Shown here piece after piece: positions 54,109-62,613 of a DNA stretch of 64,000 nt (position 1 is the first letter of the stretch; each line of letters starts with the position of its first letter). This stretch comes from an uncultured Roseburia sp. (GTDB taxonomy: Bacteria; Bacillota; Clostridia; Lachnospirales; Lachnospiraceae), in NCBI GenBank assembly GCA_934292805.1, contig CAKQXQ010000003.1, positions 1 through 64,000 of the forward strand. The letters run 5' to 3'. Both the position numbers and the translations under genes were made by a program. The notes beneath the pieces are model-generated. The model saw only the letters and a program-made list of their open reading frames with translations, searched no databases and was not told the DNA's origin.

Positions 54109-55368
54109 TTGAAGAAAATATATTCTAAAATTACAAAAGAACGTCAGAAAAAGTTTCAGATCGAGACCTCCATTTTAAAAGACGGAGAGAATCAGTGGGT
54201 GACGAAAAAGGCACTGCTTCCGGAAGGAAACGCACATATACAGAATATGAGCCGCTATTATGAAGCACACCGGGAAACAGATCATCTCTGTCAGTCAGAG
54301 CTTTTGTCAGAATGCGAGATCGCATTCAGCTTTGTCCGCGGCGAAAGTCTTTGCAACGAACTGCTTATGGCATTAGATGCAAGGGATGAGCTTAAGTATG
54401 TGTCAATTTTAAAAAACTATGATGATATCATCCGTGAGAATGTTCAGATAGAACGAGGAAAGTTTGAACCGGATGCGGAGTTTAAGGAGACATTCGGTGA
54501 GGCAGTGTTCCCGGAAGAGATGGAATATGCAAAAGGTCTCAACATCGACATGACGTTTGATAATATCATACGGGATGAGAACGATGGCCAGTATAAGACG
54601 ATCGATTATGAATGGATCTTTCCGTTTGATATCCCATTAAAATTTGTGATTTACCGTGCAGTGCTTGCTTTCTATACAAGAAATGCAAGTGCAATGAAGG
54701 ATATTGTCACATTACGTGAAATGTACGATTGCTTCAGGATCACAGAAGAAGAGACCGATATTTTTGCAGGAATGAACGAAGCGTTCATTGCGTATGTTTA
54801 TGGCGGAGCAGATGGTTATAATGAGAACCTGATCCCATATAAGAAGGAAGTCTACGATGTGAAGAAGCTGCTTCCGGAACAGAACCTGTTCTTACAGGTG
54901 TTCTTAAATGACGGAACCGCGTATCTTGAGAATAAAGCAGTCACACGTATGATCGACAGAAAACAGGTACATCTGGATATTTCATTGGAGGTATCCGATG
55001 AGATCAGAGAGATCAGACTGGATCCTCTGAATGTATCCTGTGTACTTTCGGCAGTGAAAGTCGAAGCAGTAAGAAGTGACGGCAGTGTGGAAACGGTAAA
55101 AGAATACCGGCACAATGCAATGATCACACCGGAGGGAGATTACATTTTTACTTCCGAGGATCCGCAGATTATTTTTGAAAACAAATGGGAAGAGGATCTG
55201 GAGCGAATCTGTGTCTCTTTTGAAGTGAAAGAGGCAGGGCTTCTTGAAAATCCGATGACAGCCCAGTTAGAAAACCTGAAGAAAGAGCTTGATTATATTA
55301 AAAGCTCCAAGGTATATAAAGCACTGCTCGAGAAGAAAGTCGAGAAAGTATTGGGAGATAATCTATGA
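54109..55368 (+). CDS. Kinase-like protein with C-terminal coiled coil (cap kinase candidate)
   Basis: 419 residues, soluble. A protein-kinase-like core is visible: VTKKALLPEGN (candidate ATP-binding Lys), the catalytic loop NIDMTFDN with the D-x4-N spacing of HxDxxxxN (His replaced by Asn), and TIDYEW as DFG equivalent. A beta domain follows (about 255-385), then a coiled coil of about 30 residues (LENLKKELDYIKSS). WbdD in E. coli O9a has methyltransferase, kinase and coiled coil in one chain; here the parts are in two adjacent genes. The start is TTG after GTGAGGTGATAAC. The kinase call is by motif, not certain. Confidence 0.68.
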   Translation: MKKIYSKITKERQKKFQIETSILKDGENQWVTKKALLPEGNAHIQNMSRYYEAHRETDHLCQSELLSECEIAFSFVRGESLCNELLMALDARDELKYVSILKNYDDIIRENVQIERGKFEPDAEFKETFGEAVFPEEMEYAKGLNIDMTFDNIIRDENDGQYKTIDYEWIFPFDIPLKFVIYRAVLAFYTRNASAMKDIVTLREMYDCFRITEEETDIFAGMNEAFIAYVYGGADGYNENLIPYKKEVYDVKKLLPEQNLFLQVFLNDGTAYLENKAVTRMIDRKQVHLDISLEVSDEIREIRLDPLNVSCVLSAVKVEAVRSDGSVETVKEYRHNAMITPEGDYIFTSEDPQIIFENKWEEDLERICVSFEVKEAGLLENPMTAQLENLKKELDYIKSSKVYKALLEKKVEKVLGDNL

Positions 55369-56396
55369 AAACACTGATTGGAATCCTCTTTGCAAGCTAC
55401 TTTTTTGCAGTTGTTCCGTTTCTTGCAGGTGTTTTCTGGGACAGTGTGACGAAGGTGAAGGAACACAGAATCGTGCGGGCATGGATCAATGGATATATCG
55501 CAATGCTTGCAGCGTTCTGGTGCGTGGCATTTGCCCTGCTGTTCCGGGGATGTACATTAAAGCGTCTGAGTGTTGTATGGCTGGCGGTATCAGTCTTAAT
55601 CTGTCTGGTGGGACTGATCGCAGGAAGAAAGCACCTTCTCTCTTATGGCAGGCATGCAGTGGCGGCATGTCAGAAGAGTACAGGAGTGATGAGAGTGGTA
55701 TTTGTGATATCAGTGATCTTACTTCTTTTTTCTGTCATGTTCGTAAAGCCAAGGATCGAACCTACGGTTGAGACGGTTGCGACTTCTGTGGCGACTGATA
55801 CAACCTATATGTATCAGCCATATACCGGCGAGCAATTCCCTGCGACTCAGACAGAGAAGATCGTTTCGCCATATGAGATGCTATATGCACCGATGGTGTT
55901 GTTTTCCGGAGCAAAGGCAGGATTTTTAATAAAAATCGTTTTACCATTCTTCCTGATCCCGTTTTTCTATGGTGTATATTCTGAAATCGGAAGGGAATTA
56001 TTCAAGGATCACCGTGGGCAGGCAGTTTTTCTGCTGATCGCAGAGCTGCTATATACGGCACCTGTTTACACGGCAGTGAATACATCCGTGGCAGGAATCT
56101 TCCAGAACTGCTGGAATGGCGAGGTGCTTTTGAACAGCTGTGTATTACCGTTTGCGTTTTTACAGATACTAAAGATAGCAAACAGGATCCTGCACAAAAC
56201 TTCTGACTGTAGGTACAGGGAGAGAATGGAATATCCGGGTATCCACGCAGCGGGAGTTTTCCTGTGTGCGTATCCGGCGGCACAGCTTTGTACACCGAAA
56301 GGGTGGTTTTACCTTTTGCTTATGACCATTTTAATGGTGGTTGTTGTGATCGTGAGAAAGGGGTGTGAATATGTCAGCATTATGGACAGACGTTAG
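55365..56396 (+). CDS. Polytopic membrane protein, possibly N-terminal part of a split gene
   Basis: 343 residues with about nine membrane helices. Recognisable features: SPYEMLYAPMVLFSGAKAGFL, AGIFQNCWNGEVLLN and the C-terminal TPKGWFYLLLMTILMVVVVIVRKG. I recall a DUF6077-type protein in Lachnospiraceae glycan clusters, unsure. It overlaps the preceding kinase-like gene by four bases. The last 26 bp overlap the next gene in another frame, and a G4 run at 56360-56363 lies at the joint: removing one G fuses the two frames. It may act as a GT-C-like transferase or regulator at the membrane. Confidence 0.7.
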   Translation: MKTLIGILFASYFFAVVPFLAGVFWDSVTKVKEHRIVRAWINGYIAMLAAFWCVAFALLFRGCTLKRLSVVWLAVSVLICLVGLIAGRKHLLSYGRHAVAACQKSTGVMRVVFVISVILLLFSVMFVKPRIEPTVETVATSVATDTTYMYQPYTGEQFPATQTEKIVSPYEMLYAPMVLFSGAKAGFLIKIVLPFFLIPFFYGVYSEIGRELFKDHRGQAVFLLIAELLYTAPVYTAVNTSVAGIFQNCWNGEVLLNSCVLPFAFLQILKIANRILHKTSDCRYRERMEYPGIHAAGVFLCAYPAAQLCTPKGWFYLLLMTILMVVVVIVRKGCEYVSIMDRR

Positions 56397-57072
56397 AAAC
56401 GCTTATTTCTCTTACAACGGAATGGGAGTAAACCTGTTTTTCCTTTTTGTGGCCGTTATTTATCTGCTTGTAACAGAGCAAAAAAGACAAAGAAATTTGT
56501 TAATCTATGAAATTTTTGGTATACTTTTTTTAATGACACCGGTACTTGCCAATGCGATCATAAACCGCTCCGGCAGTGGAACGGGCAGCTGGCTTGTTTA
56601 TGGTATTTTAAATGCAGCTGTGCTTACAGCATTTGCTGCGGCAGACTATATCATGAACCAGAAGAGCGTGAGGGAGAAGATCGCGACTTGGATCGTGTAT
56701 ATTGTGCTCCTTCAGGCGGGCATAAGCTTAAACTACAGTACACAGTATTTTGGAACAACCTCCAATCTGTACAAGATTCCTTCGGAAGCGGTGCAGATCG
56801 CAGAAGAAATAGAGTTCCTGGAAGAACCAAGGATCTTAGCTCCGGCAGAGATCGCAGGCGGGATCAGGCAATACGATACAGATTATGCTGTGATCTATGG
56901 AACGGGACTTTCCTATACACCGCAGGATCTGGCACAGTTTACACAGGAGATCACAGTGTATGGCTGTAATTGTGTGGTTGTGGAGACAGAATACGATAAT
57001 GTTGAGCATTTTAATGAACTGGGATTCAGCAAAATCGCCAGCACGAAGCATTATGAAGTATATGCAAAATAA
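56371..57072 (+). CDS. Membrane protein, possibly C-terminal part of the same split gene
   Basis: 233 residues: about four membrane helices (LFFLFVAVIYLLV; FGILFLMTPVLANAII; LVYGILNAAVLTAFAAADYIM; TWIVYIVLLQAGISL) and a soluble C-terminal domain of about 95 residues (EEIEFLEEPRILAPAEIAGGIRQY; CNCVVVETEYDN). A C-terminal domain of this kind after membrane helices is common in GT-C proteins. It starts inside the 3' end of the gene before. GGGGTG lies a few bases before the ATG. See the G4-run note in the previous entry: both pieces together would make a 575-residue protein. Confidence 0.7.
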   Translation: MSALWTDVRNAYFSYNGMGVNLFFLFVAVIYLLVTEQKRQRNLLIYEIFGILFLMTPVLANAIINRSGSGTGSWLVYGILNAAVLTAFAAADYIMNQKSVREKIATWIVYIVLLQAGISLNYSTQYFGTTSNLYKIPSEAVQIAEEIEFLEEPRILAPAEIAGGIRQYDTDYAVIYGTGLSYTPQDLAQFTQEITVYGCNCVVVETEYDNVEHFNELGFSKIASTKHYEVYAK

Positions 57073-57096
57073 GGAGAAAGAAGAGAGAACAAACAT

Positions 57097-58968
57097 ATGA
57101 AAAATTTAGACAAGACTATGTGGATCAAAAGACTGTTTATGGTACTTATGGATGTTTGTATCGTTACCGCAGTTAGTTTTCTGGCACTGATCGTTCGATT
57201 TGAGTTCAGTATCACAGCTGTACCGGATTATTACGTAGGAGTTGTCTGGAGTGCACTTCCAGCAACACTTGTGATCGCAGTGATCGTATTTTATATATTC
57301 CGTCTGTATAGCAGTCTGTGGACATATGCAGGTGCGACCGAGCTATTATATCTGACAGCAGCCTGTATTGCAGATACACTGCTTAACACAGTAAATATTC
57401 TGTTAAACTACAGAGACAGGGAATATCCTCTGCCAAGAAGCTGGTACTTCATCTATGGAGCACTTCTTCTGGCGTTTATGTTCATCAGCCGTTATTCTTA
57501 CCGTGCAGTACGTACGTTCTTCGGCAAAAAGACAGATGCGAAGGATTTAAAACGTGTACTTGTGATCGGTGCCGGGGAAGCCGGAAATAATATCATAAAA
57601 GAAATCGCGGGAAGCCGCTTCTTAAATATGCATGTGGTTGGTTTCATTGATGATGATAAGAGCAAGATTGGAAAGTACATGCATGGCGTAAAAGTACTCG
57701 GTGACAGAAGTGACATCATCGAGATCGCCAAGGATTATATGGTGGATGAGATCATTATCGCAATGCCGACAGCTACCGCAAAAGAGATGAAGGGAATCTT
57801 AGATATCTGTAAAGAGACCGGATGTGAGATGAAACGTCTTCCTGGTATGTACCAGCTTGTGAACGGAGAAGTGAGCATCAGCAAATTAAAAGACGTAGAT
57901 GTCAACGACCTTCTCGGAAGAGATCCGATCAGAGTAGATATGGATTCGATCATGGGATATGTATCAGGTAAAGTTGTCATGGTTACCGGTGGCGGTGGTT
58001 CGATCGGAAGTGAGCTTTGCCGTCAGGTCGCAATGCACAAACCAAAGCAGCTGGTGATCATCGATATTTATGAAAACAGTGTCTATGATATCCAGCAGGA
58101 ATTAAAGAGAGCTTATCCGGAACTGGATCTTGTTGTACTGATCGCATCCATCCGTAACACAAAACGTATCGACAAAATTTTCGATCAGTACCGTCCTGAC
58201 ATCATCTATCACGCAGCAGCACATAAGCATGTACCTCTGATGGAGGACAGCCCGAACGAGGCAGTGAAGAACAATGTTGTAGGTACATGGAAGATCGTTC
58301 AGGCAGCAGATAAGTACAAAGTAAAACGTTTTGTAATGATCTCTACAGACAAGGCGGTAAACCCGACAAGCGTTATGGGTGCAACCAAGCGAATCTGTGA
58401 GATGATCATCCAGACATATAATAAACATTCCGAAACAGAATACGTAGCAGTACGTTTCGGTAATGTACTCGGAAGTAACGGAAGCGTTATTCCATTATTC
58501 AAGCAGCAGATCGCAGAAGGAGGTCCGGTTACCGTTACACATCCGGATATCATCCGTTACTTTATGACAATCCCGGAGGCTGTATCTTTGGTACTCCAGG
58601 CAGGTGCCTATGCAAAGGGTGGAGAGATCTTCATTCTCGATATGGGAGAACCGGTAAAGATCTTAGATCTTGCGAAGAACCTGATCCTTCTTTCCGGACA
58701 CAAACCAAATGAAGATATCCAGATCGTATTCACCGGTTTAAGACCAGGTGAGAAGTTATACGAAGAGATGCTCATGAAAGAAGAGGGAATGCAGGAAACT
58801 GCCAATAAACTGATCCATATCGGAAAACCGATCCAGATGGATGAGGAGAAGTTCATGCAGCAGCTTGCAGAGATCAGAGACCATGCTCTGGAAGAACCGG
58901 ATGACATCAAACAGTGGGTACAGAGAATCGTACCGACCTATTCGATCCAGGATCACAGCCAGGGCTAA
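57097..58968 (+). CDS. Membrane-bound nucleotide-sugar 4,6-dehydratase/epimerase (CapD-like)
   Basis: 623 residues. Four N-terminal membrane helices (about 14-135) precede a first Rossmann domain (VLVIGAGEAGNNIIKE near 151) and a second SDR catalytic domain (VMVTGGGGSIGSELCRQ near 295; VMISTDKAVNPTSVMGATKR). This is the FlaA1/CapD/WbpM-type long-chain dehydratase, converting UDP-GlcNAc to a 4-keto-6-deoxy sugar in the membrane. It probably supplies a second sugar for the glycan or the priming residue for the sugar-phosphate transferase encoded at 61 kb. AAGGAGAAAGAAGAG stands about 17 bases before the ATG. Confidence 0.93.
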   Translation: MKNLDKTMWIKRLFMVLMDVCIVTAVSFLALIVRFEFSITAVPDYYVGVVWSALPATLVIAVIVFYIFRLYSSLWTYAGATELLYLTAACIADTLLNTVNILLNYRDREYPLPRSWYFIYGALLLAFMFISRYSYRAVRTFFGKKTDAKDLKRVLVIGAGEAGNNIIKEIAGSRFLNMHVVGFIDDDKSKIGKYMHGVKVLGDRSDIIEIAKDYMVDEIIIAMPTATAKEMKGILDICKETGCEMKRLPGMYQLVNGEVSISKLKDVDVNDLLGRDPIRVDMDSIMGYVSGKVVMVTGGGGSIGSELCRQVAMHKPKQLVIIDIYENSVYDIQQELKRAYPELDLVVLIASIRNTKRIDKIFDQYRPDIIYHAAAHKHVPLMEDSPNEAVKNNVVGTWKIVQAADKYKVKRFVMISTDKAVNPTSVMGATKRICEMIIQTYNKHSETEYVAVRFGNVLGSNGSVIPLFKQQIAEGGPVTVTHPDIIRYFMTIPEAVSLVLQAGAYAKGGEIFILDMGEPVKILDLAKNLILLSGHKPNEDIQIVFTGLRPGEKLYEEMLMKEEGMQETANKLIHIGKPIQMDEEKFMQQLAEIRDHALEEPDDIKQWVQRIVPTYSIQDHSQG

Positions 58969-58990
58969 TTTATAAGACGGGAAATTTTGC

Positions 58991-60994
58991 ATGGAAAAAA
59001 TATGGGAGCTGATACTGATCCTTGCACTTGCAGGAACAGTATTGATCATCAGACCAAAAGATTTTAAATTCAAAAATTTTAAAACATGGAAGAGAGAAAC
59101 GCATAAGGTTGCACGCAAAAAGTTTTCCATAGACAGAAAACAGTGCATCAGAGACCTTGCGGTGATTGCAATGATCTTCGCTGTTTCATTCTTTACGGAG
59201 AGTGTTGTGTTCCAGTGGAATTCATTCGGAAGCAAGGCTTACGAGAAGACTGTCACACTGGAAGAGGCAGATAATATTAAGACACAATTCGGCAGGAAGG
59301 TATATGAATATTCGCTGGATGGCAGCTATCTTGGCAGCATCTATCTGAATTATGAGAGCGAGAAAGATATCAAAACAGTCATAGACCTTACGTATCAAAA
59401 CAGCTATCAGCAGGAAGAGGAGACAAGGATCAAAGATACCGCATCTTTTCTTCTTGGAAAATCAGCGGTGGCAGTTGATAAGAGAGCAACAAAAGTATGC
59501 ATTACAGTGAAGGATGAAGATAAGGATCACATTACATCTGTCCAGTTTGTGAACCATCCGGTATTTCAGATGCCGCGGTTTCTGCTGATGTTCTTCCTGC
59601 TCACACTCGCGTATCTGTTTATCGCACACCGGACTTCATTTACAGCAAGGCCGGAATGGATGTATGCACTGGTTTCCGTAGCGATCGGAACCGTTATCAT
59701 CCTCTCGGCACACCATTCCTTTGATTCATGGGATGAACAGATCCATTTCCATACGGCTTACACAGATTCATGGGTTCATAACAGTGTTGCATATACGAAT
59801 CCGGCCATGGCAAATTCAGAGATGCGTGTACCGACCGGAGATACTTACGAGGAAGAACAGTGGGTTGGAAACTGGCTTGACAGTGTGCAGGATGAGATCG
59901 TCCTTGTTTCTGAAAAAGCAAAATTTATCAAATATAATGAGAGAGCATACCTTCCGCAGATTGCGGGAATCCTGTTCGCAAGAAAAGCAGGGCTGTCTTA
60001 TGTAATGTCTATTTTTCTTGCAAAGTTTTTTAACCTATTATTCTGTACGGGTGTTACAGCCTGCACGATCCGCTATTCCAAATACGGAAAGAGACTTTTT
60101 ATGTGTGCGGGATTACTTCCGACAACGGTATTTTTATACGCATCCTTTACGTATGATGCATTTCTGATCGCATTGCTCATGCTTGGCATCGGGCTCTTTG
60201 TGACAGAGTATTTAAGCGGGGAGAAGCTGAATCCTTTGCGTACCATGATATCAGTGACAGCCATGTGCGTCGGATGTTTTCCGAAAGCAGTCTATATCCC
60301 GTTTCTGGCGTTATACTGGTTAATGCCGGAAGAGAAATTTGAAAATAAAAAACAAAAATGGCTCTTTAAAGCAGCCATCTTTGTATTATTGATCCTGATG
60401 TTTGCATCTTTCATCCTGCCTTTGATCGGCAACGTATCAAGCGGTGCAGACGTGGGAGATTACCGTGGCGGTGATACAAGCCAGACCAGCCAGTTATCCA
60501 TGGTGCTTGGCTACCCGCTCACTTATACAGTTGTCCTTTTAAAGGAACTGGGAACGACTTTTGCAAGCTATTTTATCGGTCCGAAGCTCATCGCGAACTT
60601 TGCGTATCGTGGAATCTATGATGGTATCGGATATTATGTGGTAATGCTTACCATGATCTTTGTATTCCTGACGGATTATGGAATGACAGAACCGATAGAC
60701 AGCGTGAGAGAGAAGAAGAAACTACTTCCGATGAAAATCTGGAATGCGATCTTAATTTTCGGGACAGCAAGTCTTGTGTGGACCGCACTATATCTGGATT
60801 TCACACCGGTCGGATCTCTTGTGATCAATGGGGTATCGCCAAGATACTACCTGCCGCTTGTCGTTCCGTTCGGGTTACTGTTTATGAACCGGAAGGTAAG
60901 ATGTAATATGAAACTGGCAGCTTATCAGCTGACCGTGACGCTGCTTTTCATGTTTGGAACCGGTTGTACCGTGTATTTTCTGATGGCAGCATAG
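58991..60994 (+). CDS. DUF2142 membrane protein, probable GT-C glycosyltransferase
   Basis: 667 residues with about 12-13 membrane helices. After two early helices there is an extracytoplasmic domain of about 120 residues, then SAHHSFDSWDEQIHFHTAYTD near residue 245, with the Asp-Glu pair that marks the first outer loop of DUF2142/GT-C proteins. GT-C enzymes use lipid-phosphate-sugar donors, for example those made by the DPM1-like enzyme at 41891. It probably decorates the glycan outside the membrane. The spacing to the gene before is 22 bp. Confidence 0.82.
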   Translation: MEKIWELILILALAGTVLIIRPKDFKFKNFKTWKRETHKVARKKFSIDRKQCIRDLAVIAMIFAVSFFTESVVFQWNSFGSKAYEKTVTLEEADNIKTQFGRKVYEYSLDGSYLGSIYLNYESEKDIKTVIDLTYQNSYQQEEETRIKDTASFLLGKSAVAVDKRATKVCITVKDEDKDHITSVQFVNHPVFQMPRFLLMFFLLTLAYLFIAHRTSFTARPEWMYALVSVAIGTVIILSAHHSFDSWDEQIHFHTAYTDSWVHNSVAYTNPAMANSEMRVPTGDTYEEEQWVGNWLDSVQDEIVLVSEKAKFIKYNERAYLPQIAGILFARKAGLSYVMSIFLAKFFNLLFCTGVTACTIRYSKYGKRLFMCAGLLPTTVFLYASFTYDAFLIALLMLGIGLFVTEYLSGEKLNPLRTMISVTAMCVGCFPKAVYIPFLALYWLMPEEKFENKKQKWLFKAAIFVLLILMFASFILPLIGNVSSGADVGDYRGGDTSQTSQLSMVLGYPLTYTVVLLKELGTTFASYFIGPKLIANFAYRGIYDGIGYYVVMLTMIFVFLTDYGMTEPIDSVREKKKLLPMKIWNAILIFGTASLVWTALYLDFTPVGSLVINGVSPRYYLPLVVPFGLLFMNRKVRCNMKLAAYQLTVTLLFMFGTGCTVYFLMAA

Positions 60995-61022
60995 AACACA
61001 GAGTGAAAGAAAAGAGGAGCAT

Positions 61023-61652
61023 ATGAAACAATTTACAACTTCACAGAAAGTATATATGGGAGTCAAGAGAGGAATCGATATCGTGCTTTCCGCACTGGCA
61101 CTGATCTTATTATCGTGGTTGTTTCTGATCCTCTGTATCGCGATCAAAATTGACAGCAGAGGTCCGATCCTCTTCAAACAGAAACGTGTGGGAATCCATA
61201 AAACACACTTTATGATCTACAAATTCCGTACGATGCGTATTGATACGCCAAAGGATATGCCGACACATATGCTGTCCAATCCGGATCAGTATATCACAAA
61301 GGTCGGAAAATTTTTAAGAAAGAGCAGTCTGGATGAACTGCCTCAGATCTTAAACATTCTTATGGGCAAGATGAGCATAGTAGGACCAAGACCGGCACTC
61401 TGGAATCAGTATGATCTGATCGAAGAGCGTGATAAATACGGTGCCAATGATGTTCTGCCGGGACTTACCGGCTGGGCACAGATCAACGGTCGTGATGAGC
61501 TTGAGATTGATGTCAAAGCAAAGCTTGACGGGGAATATGTGAAGAAATTCGGATTTTTAATGGATCTGAAGTGCTTCTTTGGTACGATCACAGCAGTTCT
61601 TGCACACAAAGGTGTCGTAGAGGGCGGAACCGGAGAGATGCATAAGAAGTGA
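61023..61652 (+). CDS. Undecaprenyl-phosphate sugar-phosphate transferase (priming enzyme)
   Basis: 209 residues, the short form of the bacterial sugar transferase family (PF02397-type). One membrane hairpin (IDIVLSALALILLSWLFLILCIAI) precedes the catalytic core: GPILFKQKRVGIHKTHFMIYKFRTMR, LRKSSLDELPQILNILMGKMSIVGPRPAL and LPGLTGWAQINGRD. It transfers a sugar-1-phosphate from UDP-sugar to undecaprenyl phosphate, starting assembly of the lipid-linked glycan. AAGAGGAGC precedes the ATG. Confidence 0.95.
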   Translation: MKQFTTSQKVYMGVKRGIDIVLSALALILLSWLFLILCIAIKIDSRGPILFKQKRVGIHKTHFMIYKFRTMRIDTPKDMPTHMLSNPDQYITKVGKFLRKSSLDELPQILNILMGKMSIVGPRPALWNQYDLIEERDKYGANDVLPGLTGWAQINGRDELEIDVKAKLDGEYVKKFGFLMDLKCFFGTITAVLAHKGVVEGGTGEMHKK

Positions 61653-61709
61653 TCGCAGGGGGAGACTGTGGAAAATAGGCCGACATCATACCGGGAAGGA
61701 AACATCAGT

Positions 61710-62600
61710 ATGGAGAAACAGATTTTAATAACAGGTTCCAAAAGTTATATCGGAACTTCTTTTCAACAGTATATCAGCAAAAAAAATGGGAACATGCCGC
61801 TTGAAAATCAGTGGCATGTTACATTTGTTTCTGTGAGAAATTCAGAATGGAAGAAAATGGATTTCTCGAAATATGATACGGTTCTGCATGTCGCAGGGAT
61901 CGTACACCGGAAAGAAACAGAAGACATGAAACCACTCTATGAACAGGTCAACAGGGATCTGACATTAGAGCTTGCAAAAAAGGCAAAAGCAGAGGGCGTG
62001 AAACAGTTCATCTTTTTAAGTACGATGAGTGTTTACGGAGTTGTAACAGGCAAAATCACAGAGGATACTCCTTTGTCACCGGTGAATAACTACGGCAGGA
62101 GCAAGCTTGAAGCGGAAGCGGGATTACAAAAGCTTGCATCGGAAGATTTTGTGGTGAGCATCGTAAGACCGCCGATGATCTATGGCAGGAACTGCACCGG
62201 CAACTATGCACTTCTTTCGAAGCTTGCAAAAAAGATACCGGTATTCCCGAAAGTGGAAAATGAGAGAAGCATGCTCTACATCGACAATCTCTCTGAATTT
62301 CTGTACCGCCTGGCCGACAGGAGACAGGGAGGGATTTTCTGTCCGCAGAACCGGCATTATGTGAATACATCCGATATGGTAGCAAGGATCGCAGAAAGCT
62401 ATGGAAAACCAATGCTCCTTATACCGGGATTTGGCTGGCTTATCCGTCTTATGGCAAAGAAAATCACACTTTTTGCCAAAGTTTTTGGAAGCCTGACTTA
62501 TGAACAGGCGATGTCGTTCCCGGAAACGATCGGGGATTATGAAGCCATTGATTATGAGGAAAGTATCAGAAGGTCAAGTGGCAAGGCATCTTTAAATTAG
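61710..62600 (+). CDS. NAD-dependent epimerase/dehydratase (SDR family)
   Basis: 296 residues. ILITGSKSYIGTSFQQYI binds the cofactor; STMSVYGVVTG and the Tyr-Lys pair in NNYGRSKLEAE are present. The C-terminal part has a hydrophobic segment (LLIPGFGWLIRLM). It belongs to the group of UDP-GlcNAc-4-epimerase/4-keto-reductase enzymes often next to the priming transferase, possibly reducing the 4-keto product of the CapD-like enzyme. The ATG at 61710 is preceded by GGAAGGAAACATCAGT; a GTG at 61668 is an alternative start. Confidence 0.82.
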   Translation: MEKQILITGSKSYIGTSFQQYISKKNGNMPLENQWHVTFVSVRNSEWKKMDFSKYDTVLHVAGIVHRKETEDMKPLYEQVNRDLTLELAKKAKAEGVKQFIFLSTMSVYGVVTGKITEDTPLSPVNNYGRSKLEAEAGLQKLASEDFVVSIVRPPMIYGRNCTGNYALLSKLAKKIPVFPKVENERSMLYIDNLSEFLYRLADRRQGGIFCPQNRHYVNTSDMVARIAESYGKPMLLIPGFGWLIRLMAKKITLFAKVFGSLTYEQAMSFPETIGDYEAIDYEESIRRSSGKASLN

Positions 62601-62613
62601 AGGGGTGATCGGG

